Assembly (NCBI RefSeq): GCF_015291625.1
Contig: NZ_CP030047.1
Location: 4,030,001-4,094,000 of the forward strand
DNA: 64,000 nt
Origin: Bradyrhizobium sp. CCBAU 53421
GTDB lineage: Bacteria; Pseudomonadota; Alphaproteobacteria; Rhizobiales; Xanthobacteraceae
Direction: 5' to 3'
Below the pieces are notes generated by a model. The model searched no databases. It saw only the letters and a list, made by a program, of their open reading frames with translations, and was not told the origin of the DNA. Below, in pieces: positions 17,365-25,353 of this stretch. The stretch's first letter is position 1. Each line of letters opens with the position of its first letter. Made by a program: the position numbers and the translations under genes.

Positions 17365-18495
17365 TTAGTCGAGCGTTGCGAGCAGTGCGGCCATCAGACG
17401 GCCGCGCTCGGCAAGGCTGTCGACTTCGATATGTTCGTTCAAAGTGTGGGCGTCGGCACCGCGGACGCCGAGGCCGTCGAGGGTAGGGATGCCCATCGCG
17501 CCGGTGAAGTTGCCGTCGGAGCCGCCGCCGGCGCTGCCGTGCGGCAAATCAAGACCCATGTCGGCGGCGAGACGCTTCGCCTTTTCATAGAGCGCCATGG
17601 TGCCGGCATCCGGCTCCCACACCGGGCGCGTGACGCCGCGCGTCACCTTGAATGTCACGTCATTTGCGGTGCCCGACAGCGCCAGCATGCGCTCCACGCC
17701 GCGATCGAGATCGGCCTGGCGCTTGGCCATGCTGAGCGCTTCGCCGGTGCAGGTCGTTGCGACGCAATTGACCCATTGGCCGCCATGCACGATGCCGACC
17801 GAGAAGGTGCAGTCCTCGGTGGTCATGCCGTCGATGGCGATGATTTGGCGAGCCATTTCGCGGATCGCGGAACGGCCGGACGACAGTGTCGCGCCGGCAT
17901 GGCTCGGCTTGCCAATGGCTTCCAGATTGAAGCGCGCGATCGCGTAGCGTCCGGTGACGACGCCGTTGTTCGGCCGGCCGGGCTCCGGCACCAGCACGTA
18001 TTTGTTGCGTGCGGCTTCCGCCTCGATGATGTCGCGCGTCGATGGCGTGCCGACCTCTTCATCGGGCGTGAACAGCACCGTGATCGGCAGCGGCGTCGTG
18101 AAGGAGGCGCGTGCCAGTTGCCGGATCGCCTCGATCGACAGATAGTTGCCGCCCTTCATGTCGAAGATGCCGGGCCCGAAGCACTTGTTGCCTTCGCGCC
18201 GCCACGCCAGCTTTTCGATGGTGCCGACCGGGTGCACGGTGTCCAGATGGCCGGCGATCAGGATGCCCGGCTGGCCTTGTTTTGGATGGGGAAAACGGGC
18301 GCGGACGCAGCCGGCAAAGCCCTGGCGTCCCGCGATGCGTTCGATCGTCGCACCCATGATCGCCATCTCGCGCGCGGCGAGGCCGAGCATGCGCTCGACC
18401 GCGGCCGCATCCCATGTCGGGCTCTCGCATTCCACCCAGCTGCGCAGCCCCTGCAGCATCGCTTCGGAATCAAAGGGAAGATTGGCGGGGTTCAT
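17365..18495 (-). CDS. M20 family metallopeptidase (glutamate carboxypeptidase/CPG2-like)
   Basis: 376 residues. LIAGHLDTVHPVG, GPGIFDMKGGNYL, TPDEEVGTPSTR and GSAGGGSDGNFTGAMGIPTLDGLG are the metal and catalytic signatures of the M20A carboxypeptidase G2 branch, which cleaves C-terminal amino acids from acylated or folyl substrates. The ATG at 18495 is chosen for its AGAGAGAAAAG ribosome site; the upstream extension looks non-coding. It is transcribed away from the binding-protein gene at 18766 across a gap of 270 bases that must hold both promoters, and toward the riboswitch. Confidence 0.9.
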   Translation of the reverse strand: MNPANLPFDSEAMLQGLRSWVECESPTWDAAAVERMLGLAAREMAIMGATIERIAGRQGFAGCVRARFPHPKQGQPGILIAGHLDTVHPVGTIEKLAWRREGNKCFGPGIFDMKGGNYLSIEAIRQLARASFTTPLPITVLFTPDEEVGTPSTRDIIEAEAARNKYVLVPEPGRPNNGVVTGRYAIARFNLEAIGKPSHAGATLSSGRSAIREMARQIIAIDGMTTEDCTFSVGIVHGGQWVNCVATTCTGEALSMAKRQADLDRGVERMLALSGTANDVTFKVTRGVTRPVWEPDAGTMALYEKAKRLAADMGLDLPHGSAGGGSDGNFTGAMGIPTLDGLGVRGADAHTLNEHIEVDSLAERGRLMAALLATLD

Positions 18496-18765
18496 GTCTT
18501 TTCTCTCTTGTTGTTTGTTCGCGCCGATACGCGTTCGCGTGCCATACGAAAAGCTCGGGCGACGACTTTGTAAAGTCAAATGCGCTGCACCCGCCGTTCA
18601 TTCGTTCGTATACGTTTGATCCCGCCCGAAACCGATTGACGCGCATTGCGCTTGATGCAAGTCTCGATTTCACAAGCCATACAGCATGTTAGTTCGCCTA
18701 AATAACGAACCGCATGCATAACGAATAAGCCGGCTTTGACCAGTTACACGTCAGGAGAGAATTGC

Positions 18766-20385
18766 ATGTTCCCTATCTCGCGTTGGAAGCGCCGCACGCT
18801 CGCGGCTGCGTTGTCGGCGCTTGCGCTGTCATTCGCACCGCACGAATTGTCGTTTGCGCCGCCGGCCATGGCCGCGGACAAGACCATCACCGCGGTGATG
18901 CATTCGGATCTGCGCGTCATCGATCCGATCCTGACCACGGCCTACATCACGCGTGACCATGGCTACATGGTTTACGACACGCTGGTGGCGACCGACTCCA
19001 ACTTCAAGATCCAGCCGCAGATGGCGGACTGGAAGGTGTCGGACGACAAGCTTACCTACACCTTCACGCTGCGCGATGGCCTCAAGTGGCACGACGGCAC
19101 GCCGGTGACCGCCGAAGACTGCGTCGCGTCGCTGAAGCGCTGGGCCAAGGTCGACGGCATGGGCCAGAAGCTGATGGACTTCACGGCGAGCCTCGAGGCC
19201 ACCGATGCGAAGACGATCACGCTGAAGCTGAAGGAGCCCTACGGCCTGGTGCTGGATTCGATCGGCAAGCCGTCGTCGCGCGTCGCCTTCATGATGCCGA
19301 AGCGGCTGGCCGAAACGCCGCCGGACAAGCCGATCCCGGAGCAGATCGGTTCGGGCCCGTTCAAGTTCGTGCAGGCCGAATTCCAGCCGGGCGTGAAGGC
19401 GGTCTATGTCAAGAACAAGGACTACGTGCCGCGCAAGGAGCCGGCGAGCTGGACCGCGGGTGGCAAGGTCGTGAAGGTCGACCGTGTCGAGTGGGTCACG
19501 ATGGCCGACGCGCAGACCGCGATGAACGCGCTGCAGTCCGGCGACATCGATTTCCTGGAGAACCCGTCGTTCGACATGTTGCCGATCCTCGAAGGCGACA
19601 AGGACCTGAAGGTCGAGACGCTGAACAAGTTCGGCTTCCAGACCCTCGGCCGCATGAACTTCCTCTATCCGCCGTTCGACAACATCAAGGTTCGCCAGGC
19701 GGCGCTGATGGCGGTCAACCAGAAGCAGGTGCTCGACGCGCTGGTCGGCAATCCCAAATATTACAAGACCTGCGTCTCCTTCTTCATCTGCGATACGCCG
19801 TTCGCGTCCGAGATCGGTGGCGAGACGTTGTTGAAGGGCGGCGACATGGCGGCGGCCAAGAAGGCGCTTGCCGAGTCGGGCTATGACGGCACGCCTATCG
19901 TCATCATGGCGCCCGGCGACGTCACCACGCTCAAGGCGCAGCCGGTCGTTGTCGCCCAGCAACTGCGCGACGCCGGCTTCAAGGTCGATCTGCAGGCCAC
20001 CGACTGGCAGACCGTGGTGACCCGCCGCGCCAGCCAGAAGGCGCCGAAGGACGGCGGCTGGAACATGTTCTTCACCAACTGGGTCAGCGCCGACGTCTCC
20101 AACCCGATCGCCAACCTCTCGATCGGCGGCCAGGGCAAGAATGGCGGATGGTTCGGCTGGGCCGAGGATCCGAAGATCGAACAGCTCAAGGATGCCTTCG
20201 TGCGCGCGCCGTCGCTCGACGAGCAGAAGAAGATCGCGGCCGATATCCAAAAGGAAGCCTACGAGCAGGTCATCTACATTCCGCTCGGCCAGTATCAGGG
20301 CCCGAGCGCCTGGCGGAAGTCGCTGAGCGGTGTGCTCGACGGTCCAGCGACGCCGATCTTCTGGAACATCGACAAGTCCGAGTAA
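18766..20385 (+). CDS. ABC transporter substrate-binding protein, peptide/nickel family 5
   Basis: 539 residues with a signal peptide (KRRTLAAALSALAL, cleavage likely after AMA near residue 37). VYDTLV, PQMADWKVSDDKLTYTFTLRDGLKWHDGTPVTAEDCVASLKRW and WRKSLSGVLDG are family-5 solute-binding features. AGGAGA precedes the ATG. It is divergent from the M20 genes and most likely feeds the Dpp-type permeases at 10305-13789. A close paralogue is encoded at 60701-62311. A strong terminator follows. Confidence 0.94.
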   Translation: MFPISRWKRRTLAAALSALALSFAPHELSFAPPAMAADKTITAVMHSDLRVIDPILTTAYITRDHGYMVYDTLVATDSNFKIQPQMADWKVSDDKLTYTFTLRDGLKWHDGTPVTAEDCVASLKRWAKVDGMGQKLMDFTASLEATDAKTITLKLKEPYGLVLDSIGKPSSRVAFMMPKRLAETPPDKPIPEQIGSGPFKFVQAEFQPGVKAVYVKNKDYVPRKEPASWTAGGKVVKVDRVEWVTMADAQTAMNALQSGDIDFLENPSFDMLPILEGDKDLKVETLNKFGFQTLGRMNFLYPPFDNIKVRQAALMAVNQKQVLDALVGNPKYYKTCVSFFICDTPFASEIGGETLLKGGDMAAAKKALAESGYDGTPIVIMAPGDVTTLKAQPVVVAQQLRDAGFKVDLQATDWQTVVTRRASQKAPKDGGWNMFFTNWVSADVSNPIANLSIGGQGKNGGWFGWAEDPKIEQLKDAFVRAPSLDEQKKIAADIQKEAYEQVIYIPLGQYQGPSAWRKSLSGVLDGPATPIFWNIDKSE

Positions 20386-20410
20386 GCTTGCGGCTTGACG
20401 CAACACGTGT

Positions 20411-20437
20411 GGCCGGGACTCGTCCCGGCCATTTTTC
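20411..20437 (+). terminator. Rho-independent terminator of the binding-protein gene
   Basis: GGCCGGGAC, a two-base turn, then GTCCCGGCC form a perfect nine-pair stem followed by ATTTTTCGTTTT. It lies 25 bases after the stop codon. Confidence 0.88.
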
Positions 20438-20487
20438 GTTTTGCGGCATGACAAATTGATGCGCGACTGGTTCGGCGACGGCAGTCG

Positions 20488-20808
20488 CTAGTTTACGTGA
20501 CCCGATTTGGCGTTGCCCGCGCTCGACAGGCTCGAGAGCTGCGTCTGTCCGACACTGGCGCCGTTCATCCAGACCATTGCTCCCGCGGCAAACGCCAGCA
20601 ATCCGTACAGCACGACCGAGCCGCGAATCCATCGCCGGTAGACCGCGCGCTCGTCGGGCGTCGCATCGCGGAATTTCTGTGCATTGAGCCCGTTGCTGCA
20701 ATGAGCTGCGTCGTCGCCGTGCTCCAGAAGCGAAGCGCCATGATCCGGCGCGGTAGTGCCGACAATCCGATTGCGACCGGCAATCCGATTGCGATCCGCA
20801 ATCGTCAT
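20488..20808 (-). CDS. Small single-TM hypothetical protein
   Basis: 106 residues if the first ATG is used. The N terminus is built from short repeats (NRIAGRNRI) encoded by a tandem CAATCCGATTGCGA repeat. The conserved-looking core is FRDATPDERAVYRRWIRGSVVLYGLLAFAAGAM: a basic cytoplasmic segment followed by one membrane helix near residues 64-84. A shorter start nearer FRDA is possible. Function unknown; it is convergent with the binding-protein gene. Confidence 0.6.
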   Translation of the reverse strand: MTIADRNRIAGRNRIVGTTAPDHGASLLEHGDDAAHCSNGLNAQKFRDATPDERAVYRRWIRGSVVLYGLLAFAAGAMVWMNGASVGQTQLSSLSSAGNAKSGHVN

Positions 20809-21093
20809 CGCCTATCTCCAATTCATTGATCTCGAAATGCGAGGGCCGCGAAATGTGCGGCCGGAATTTTCCAACACGCCAAGACTAGCACGGCCGGCGA
20901 TCACGGCGTGTGAACCGCGCCACAGCCGGAAGACACGATGAGGTGATGCGCGCACCGTGATATCGCGCGCGCGTCTGCCCAGCCGGTCGGCAGGCGCTGG
21001 CATGCCAATTCGGCCGCGGGGGCGGTCTTAAGGTTCCCGTCAGCATTGCGTCGTAACCTGACCACCAGTCTGTGTACCTACCGCGACGGGCCC

Positions 21094-21381
21094 ATGGCCG
21101 ACGACGACAACAGGCCCGCACCGGCCAGCGCGCAACAGCCAATACCGACCGAGAAGCGGCGTGCCGGCGCGCGCCGCCGCGTCCTCAAGTCGGGCGCGAT
21201 CGAGTTCGGCAATGAAGCGATCGCCTGCACAGTCCGCAATCTCTCGCCCCAGGGCGCCTGCGTCGAAGTCAACTCGCCGCTGTGGTTTCCCGACCGCTTC
21301 ATCCTCGGCGTCGATGGCCAGCGGTGGCCGTGCCGTATCGTATGGAAGAAGCAGAAGCGGCTGGGACTGGCGTTCGATTAG
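21094..21381 (+). CDS. PilZ domain protein
   Basis: 95 residues forming a single PilZ domain. The two c-di-GMP-binding elements are visible: the RRxxxRRR arginine motif (KRRAGARRRVLKSG) and the NLSPQGACV block corresponding to D/NxSxxG. The ATG at 21094 starts MADDDNRPAP; the longer upstream frame adds poorly conserved residues. Likely a c-di-GMP receptor whose partner is unknown. The next gene (PLD-like) starts 187 bases downstream; that gap shows no feature. Confidence 0.85.
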   Translation: MADDDNRPAPASAQQPIPTEKRRAGARRRVLKSGAIEFGNEAIACTVRNLSPQGACVEVNSPLWFPDRFILGVDGQRWPCRIVWKKQKRLGLAFD

Positions 21382-21568
21382 GGCGCGATGCCCGGCGCGC
21401 CACGCCGATTTGCACGAACAGTTGTCGTCTATTTCACAAACTACTCAAGGTTACCGGGGTAATGTCCTGCGCGGTTTCGGCGCCGCCCTGGGATGCACGC
21501 GCTCGCCGTGCACAGGCGGTGTCGATTTTTTCGCGCCGGTGGATTCACCCAGCCTCGGGGAAATTGTG

Positions 21569-23509
21569 ATGACCATCAACGTCAAGGCTTACGCGAACGC
21601 CGATGATATCCTGATCGCCTGGCAGCCGGATGCCTGGTCGAACGACTGGGTGGGTTTCCAGCTCGAGCGGCGCAACAACATCACGCAACAGACGACCATA
21701 CTGTCCAACCGCATTCCGCCGCAGCCCGGCGAGAAGCCGGTGGCGGACGCCGGCATCTCCTCGACGCAATCGCCGTTCCGGCGCTGCATCTGGACCGATC
21801 ACAGCGTCGTCGACACCGACAACGTCTCCTACCGCGTCACCGCGATGAAGAACGGCGCGAGCGGGACGTTCACGCCCGATGCCGCCTCGGTGTCGGCCTG
21901 GACGACGCCGGCCGTCGCTTCGGGCGATGCGGGCGGCGGCTTGTCGGCCTATTTCAACCGCGGCACCCTGATGTCCCAGATCGTCAGCCGCTTCGTGAAG
22001 GGTGATACGTCCGACGACTCGCTGCGCAATTTCGTCAAGGGCCTCTCAGATCCGGCCAATCAGGCGCGGCGCTATCTGTCGGGCGATGCCCTGCACGAGA
22101 TCCTGGCCTTCCTGCACGATGCCGACCTCCGCGGCAGCCAGGTTCATGCCGCCATCTACGAGATGAATGACGAGGAGCTGGTCGGCGCGCTGAAGCCGTT
22201 CGGCAGCCGCGGCAACGTCCTGCTCGGCAATGGCAGCGCAACCAAGCCCAACATCGCGGGCGAGCTCAGTGGCGCTGGGCTTGCGGTCAAGCATCGCGAT
22301 CTGTCGAATGCGGGCAGGTCGTCGCCCAGCGTCCACAACAAGTTCGTGGTCGAGAGCGACGCGCATGGCAATGCCATCCGCGTGCTGACCGGCAGCACGA
22401 ACTGGACCACCACCGGTCTGTGCACGCAGCTCAACAATGTGCTGATCATCGAGAACGCGGTGATCGCCAGGCGCTACCTCGATCAGTGGGGCAAGCTGGT
22501 CGCCGCGGGCAACGCCATGCCGCCGGCCCTGAAGACGTCGAATTCCAGTCCGACCAGCGACAGCAACATTTCGGTCTACTTCGCCGCGACCAACGGCGAG
22601 GCGGAGTTCACGCCGGTGCTGGACCTGATCAAGAACGCCAGGGACGGCGCGCTCTTCCTGATGTTCATGCCGGGTCAATCGCCGCTGCTGGAGTCCCTGC
22701 TGGAGCGCGCACAGCAGAACGACATCTATGTCCGCGGCGTGGTGTCGACCATGATGGCCAGCAAGAACGGCGACATCGTTTCGGTCGGCGGCGAGGTGGT
22801 CAAGTCGGGCGCGCCGAAGCAAACCTTCCACGACGACGTCCAGCTGCCGCATGGCGTCAGCGCAAGCAACGAACCCTCATGGGCCGACGTCGAGTTCAGC
22901 GTCCAGCAGATACGCAACGCGGGGATGATCGCGATCGTTCACTCCAAGACCATCGTGATCGATCCGTTCTCGGACAATTGCGCCGTCATCACCGGATCGC
23001 ACAATTTCTCGGTCGCCGCCTCGGAGAAGAACGACGAGAATCTCGTGATCATCCGCGGCAACAAGCAGCTGGCCCAGGCCTATGCGCTGCACATCAACGG
23101 CGTCTACGACCATTATTCCTGGCGCGGCTATCTCGGCAGCGGCGGCAATCCGGACCAGATCTATTCGCTCGACGGCTGGAAGCCGGGCGGCGGCAAGGAG
23201 CAGGAGCTGGATTTCTGGATGGAGGAGCCGGTGCCGCCACGCCCGACGCGTAGTGGCGGTGGCGGCGGCGCGGCGCAACAGCCCGCCGTGGCTCGTGCGG
23301 CGTCGACGAAGAAAGCCGTCAAGAAAGCTCCGAAGAAATCGGTGAAGAAATCAGCCAAGAAGTCCGCAAGGAAATCTGCCAAGACGTCAGCCAAGACATC
23401 GGCGAAGAAGGCGAAGGCCAAAAAGCCGGCGAAGGCCGCAAAGGCAAAGAAAGCAAAAGCCAAGACGGCGAAGAAGGCCAAGGCCAAAAAAGCCAAAGCC
23501 AAGAAGTAA
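21569..23509 (+). CDS. Phospholipase D-like (two HKD motifs) protein with histone H1-like tail
   Basis: 646 residues. Residues 1-115 look like a fibronectin-III-type beta domain. Two HxK motifs follow: VHNKFVVESD with GSTNWT at about 255, and VHSKTIVIDP with GSHNFSVAASEKNDEN at about 458, the paired active sites of PLD-superfamily enzymes. From about 575 to the end the chain is almost only Lys, Ala and Ser in KKAVKK/KKAKAK repeats, like bacterial histone-H1-type tails. No signal peptide is seen. The combination suggests a nucleic-acid-bound nuclease or phosphotransferase; PLD lipase activity is an alternative. The GTG two bases before the ATG is another possible start. Confidence 0.9.
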   Translation: MTINVKAYANADDILIAWQPDAWSNDWVGFQLERRNNITQQTTILSNRIPPQPGEKPVADAGISSTQSPFRRCIWTDHSVVDTDNVSYRVTAMKNGASGTFTPDAASVSAWTTPAVASGDAGGGLSAYFNRGTLMSQIVSRFVKGDTSDDSLRNFVKGLSDPANQARRYLSGDALHEILAFLHDADLRGSQVHAAIYEMNDEELVGALKPFGSRGNVLLGNGSATKPNIAGELSGAGLAVKHRDLSNAGRSSPSVHNKFVVESDAHGNAIRVLTGSTNWTTTGLCTQLNNVLIIENAVIARRYLDQWGKLVAAGNAMPPALKTSNSSPTSDSNISVYFAATNGEAEFTPVLDLIKNARDGALFLMFMPGQSPLLESLLERAQQNDIYVRGVVSTMMASKNGDIVSVGGEVVKSGAPKQTFHDDVQLPHGVSASNEPSWADVEFSVQQIRNAGMIAIVHSKTIVIDPFSDNCAVITGSHNFSVAASEKNDENLVIIRGNKQLAQAYALHINGVYDHYSWRGYLGSGGNPDQIYSLDGWKPGGGKEQELDFWMEEPVPPRPTRSGGGGGAAQQPAVARAASTKKAVKKAPKKSVKKSAKKSARKSAKTSAKTSAKKAKAKKPAKAAKAKKAKAKTAKKAKAKKAKAKK

Positions 23510-23528
23510 GAGGGGCCGCACGACAGGC

Positions 23529-23615
23529 TGGTGCGGGCGGTGGGACTCGAACCCACATGACGTTGCCGTCGAGGGATTTTAAGTCCCTTGCGTCTACCAG
23601 TTCCGCCACGTCCGC
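23529..23615 (-). tRNA. tRNA-Leu (anticodon TAA)
   Basis: The minus strand shows a full class II tRNA: acceptor GCGGACG, D arm, anticodon stem GGGACTTAAAATCCC with TAA, a long variable arm, the T loop TTCGAGT and an encoded CCA (23529-23531). The acceptor arm pairs except at A5 against C68. The first 27 bases (23589-23615) are duplicated at 25911-25937. Confidence 0.95.
23589..23615. repeat. Attachment-site copy (left), inside tRNA-Leu
   Basis: A 27-base segment covering the tRNA 5' acceptor strand and D arm, identical to 25911-25937. Flanking bases differ on both sides, so the identity is sharply bounded, as expected for an integration core site. Confidence 0.8.
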
Positions 23616-23625
23616 GTCGTTGATT

Positions 23626-23654
23626 TGGATAGCGTTTTCGACTTTCCACCGCAA
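23626..23654 (-). promoter_or_regulatory. Candidate promoter for tRNA-Leu, carried by the island
   Basis: On the minus strand TTGCGG (-35) and TATCCA (-10) are separated by 17 bases, ending about 10 bases before the tRNA. It lies on the island side of the duplicated site, so the element seems to have brought its own promoter. The sequence beyond the right copy holds TTGAAA-18 bases-GATAGT, a possible original promoter. Confidence 0.45.
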
Positions 23655-23693
23655 ATGTTTTGCAGATTTTCCTTCGCGTTTTGCAAAATCTGT

Positions 23694-23867
23694 TCACGAT
23701 GCGTCCTTAGTGAGACGCTTAAACGCTCTGGTGATGTTGGCCTCTGATTCGACGTGGCGGCTGTAGTGCGCGCCCATGCGCTCCGACTTGTCGGCCGCGC
23801 GGGTCTGTCTTGGCGTCGCGATCTTTAGCGTCACCATGCTGGTTGCGGTGGTGACGAGCATTCTCAT
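23694..23867 (-). pseudogene. Integrase C-terminal fragment
   Basis: A 57-codon frame, shorter than a gene of this type should be. Residues 22-51 (RAADKSERMGAHYSRHVESE and on to RAFKRL) read like the end of a tyrosine recombinase, with the HYSRH segment where the catalytic Tyr lies. The frame closes in a stop just upstream of the first ATG, and no Arg/His catalytic boxes are found further up, so only the tail remains. It lies beside tRNA-Leu and points at it, as integrase genes do. Family assignment is by eye. Confidence 0.5.
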
Positions 23868-23955
23868 AATCAGTTAGGAACCGGCCATCGCTCCCCTAGT
23901 TGTCCGCACGTTCAGGTGCTGACCCCCGTCCGGCGACACTTGAATGGTCAACTCG

Positions 23956-23998
23956 AAACGGTCTCAGTGCCCCACAGTCGCTGGGGCCGTTTTCGTTT
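23956..23998 (+). terminator. Terminator-like hairpin inside the island
   Basis: Outer arms AAACGG and CCGTTT and inner arms CCCCA and TGGGG form a two-part stem, followed by TTTTCGTTTT. No plus-strand gene is recognised directly upstream, so it may close a small transcript or a lost gene. Confidence 0.55.
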
Positions 23999-24097
23999 TG
24001 GGAACAAGTGGTAATCAGCGGAGTTAGCCGACTAATAATATGTGGAGATCGCGGCGCGCGCTGGGCGACCACCGCTGCAACGGGACGGGGCATCCGA

Positions 24098-24124
24098 AAC
24101 GACAAGGCCGCCTGTTGGGCGGCC
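24098..24124 (-). terminator. Terminator-like hairpin after the Cys-rich protein gene
   Basis: On the minus strand GGCCGCC, a five-base loop and GGCGGCC are followed by TTGTCGTT. It lies about 40 bases after the stop of the gene at 24163-24504. Confidence 0.55.
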
Positions 24125-24162
24125 TATGGTGATCGAGATCGAGGGAGATGATCCAGCGCCGG

Positions 24163-24504
24163 TCATTCCCGCTTTATGGTTCCGTCGTGGCAATTTTCGC
24201 GATATCGGCCGCAGTTGTTGTTGCCTTCGACGCCGAGTTCTTCTCGGTACATGCAGGCATCACGCAGCCACTCGCAGTTGAGATGAGGGGTCGAGGGCGC
24301 ACACGATTTGCGAAACTTAATGCAGTTATCGTCACCTTCGCCAAGTTCGTCTTTCATTTCGCACGCCCGCAGCAAGTCGCGGCAATCGCCGCCTTGTGGC
24401 GTCGTCGCATTTGCGGTGAGCTGACCATCCACACCGGCCAACATGGCGAGTGTTGTTACGATCCTGAACCCAATGATCACCCGCCTATTTGGACTCACGC
24501 CCAT
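24163..24504 (-). CDS. Secreted cysteine-rich protein with two tandem Cys motifs
   Basis: 113 residues from the ATG at 24504, chosen for the AGGAG upstream and because it opens a signal peptide (RRVIIGFRIVTTLAMLAGVDG). The mature part is two copies of one module: CRDLLRACEMKDELGEGDDN then C, and CEWLRDACMYREELGVEGNN then C, each closing with an [IG]xxRxxC segment. Four Cys per module suggest disulfides in the periplasm or outside. No enzyme motif. It is the best-preserved gene of the island remnant. Confidence 0.7.
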   Translation of the reverse strand: MGVSPNRRVIIGFRIVTTLAMLAGVDGQLTANATTPQGGDCRDLLRACEMKDELGEGDDNCIKFRKSCAPSTPHLNCEWLRDACMYREELGVEGNNNCGRYRENCHDGTIKRE

Positions 24505-24597
24505 CTTGATTTTCGGCTCCTGCAAATGAGAACGGTCGCAGTCAGCGACCGTTCCTAAGCTCGGGGCTTTCCCCGGCTGCAAGGGCGTGGATCGTTC

Positions 24598-24624
24598 AAG
24601 CAAACGGCCCGCTCGATGGCGGGC
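24598..24624 (-). terminator. Terminator-like hairpin downstream of the SANT-like gene
   Basis: On the minus strand GGCCCGC, six bases and GCGGGCC are followed by GTTTGCTT. The architecture and flanking GATCGAGA sequence resemble the hairpin at 24098-24124, as if duplicated. Confidence 0.5.
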
Positions 24625-24777
24625 CGGTGGTCGAGATCGAGAGAGGAGGGGGCGGAGTGCTGCGCCGGCCGCGCAAGCATGCGGGCCTGACTCTTCGCAT
24701 CGAACACCGGCGTCCCGTGCTCGTCGCCCATAGTGAACCGGCTTTTCCGGTACGGATGGCGGGGTGCAGGCCGCCTC

Positions 24778-24978
24778 TCAAGGCGTCGAGCCGGCGCGCG
24801 GCGTTGTGTCGTCACTCGCCCTGGACCTACCGGCGATCAGCGCGAGCCGGTTATCAATCCCAGCCTCGGTTCGGCGCATCTGGATTGCTATGAGCCGGTG
24901 GTTCATCGTGGACTCATGCAACTCGACCAGCAATCGTTCTTCGGTCTCGGTCCAGCTCTTGAATCTGTTCGCACGCAT
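24778..24978 (-). CDS. Small SANT/Myb-like HTH protein
   Basis: 66 residues starting MRANRFKSWTETEERLLVEL; a spaced GGAG precedes the ATG. The pattern W-T-x-x-E-[ED]-x-x-L-L-x-x-L-H-E followed by IAIQMRRTEAGIDNRL resembles the tryptophan-led three-helix fold of SANT/Myb-type or GcrA-like small DNA-binding proteins common in alphaproteobacteria. The tail is low-complexity. Target unknown; possibly a regulator carried by the island. Confidence 0.55.
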   Translation of the reverse strand: MRANRFKSWTETEERLLVELHESTMNHRLIAIQMRRTEAGIDNRLALIAGRSRASDDTTPRAGSTP

Positions 24979-25060
24979 TCGCCACGCTCCGACTGCGAGC
25001 GATGATCGCTAATTCCCGAAACCTCGGAAAAAAAATTGCACGAGAGGATGTCCGACACGC

Positions 25061-25099
25061 AGCGACCCCGTCTTGCGGCGGGGCTTTGGCGGGGTCGCT
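25061..25099 (+). terminator. GC-rich nested hairpin in the island
   Basis: Perfect ten-base arms AGCGACCCCG and CGGGGTCGCT enclose a second pairing, CCCCG with CGGCGGGG then CTTT, typical of terminator debris. No gene is assigned immediately upstream on either strand. Confidence 0.45.
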
Positions 25100-25272
25100 T
25101 GGCTCCGCGCAGGGCTTCATGGGGGGCATGCGAAAGCCCACGCAGGAACAGCGGCAGTCTACGCCCAACGTCGGGACGAGTTTATTGCTCAAACGAGGCA
25201 CTCCGTTTTCTCAGAACGGAACGGCCTTCTGATCGTCAGCCAGGCCCCGGACCGCCAAGACAAATAGGGTGT

Positions 25273-25353
25273 TCACAAGATCACCACACAAGCCGCCACT
25301 GCGAGAGTCAGCGCCAGCAAGAACAGCACTATGTGCGACGTCCGGTCATTCAT
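25273..25353 (-). CDS. Possible 26-aa membrane microprotein
   Basis: A short frame encoding MNDRTSHIVLFLLALTLAV and ending in CVVIL: a polar N terminus and one uninterrupted hydrophobic helix. No good ribosome site is seen, so translation is uncertain. Size and layout fit small hydrophobic proteins, but it could be chance. Confidence 0.28.
   Translation of the reverse strand: MNDRTSHIVLFLLALTLAVAACVVIL

Noticed and set aside
18829..20454. 541-codon minus-strand frame opposite the binding protein
   Set aside because: Shadow frame; the plus strand is a textbook family-5 binding protein with signal peptide.
21161..21568. N-terminal extension of the PLD-like frame
   Set aside because: It overlaps the PilZ gene in another frame and reads as Arg/Ser-rich shadow; the ATG at 21569 with GGGGAAA upstream fits better.
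23777..23878. 33-codon hydrophobic plus-strand frame MRSDLSAARVCLGVAIF...
   Set aside because: No ribosome site, and antisense to the integrase-like fragment, which explains the sequence better.
24555..24815. 86-residue minus-strand frame in the island
   Set aside because: It runs through a terminator-like hairpin (24605-24624) and through the end of the SANT-like gene; no ribosome site. A part from 24731 is conceivable but unsupported.
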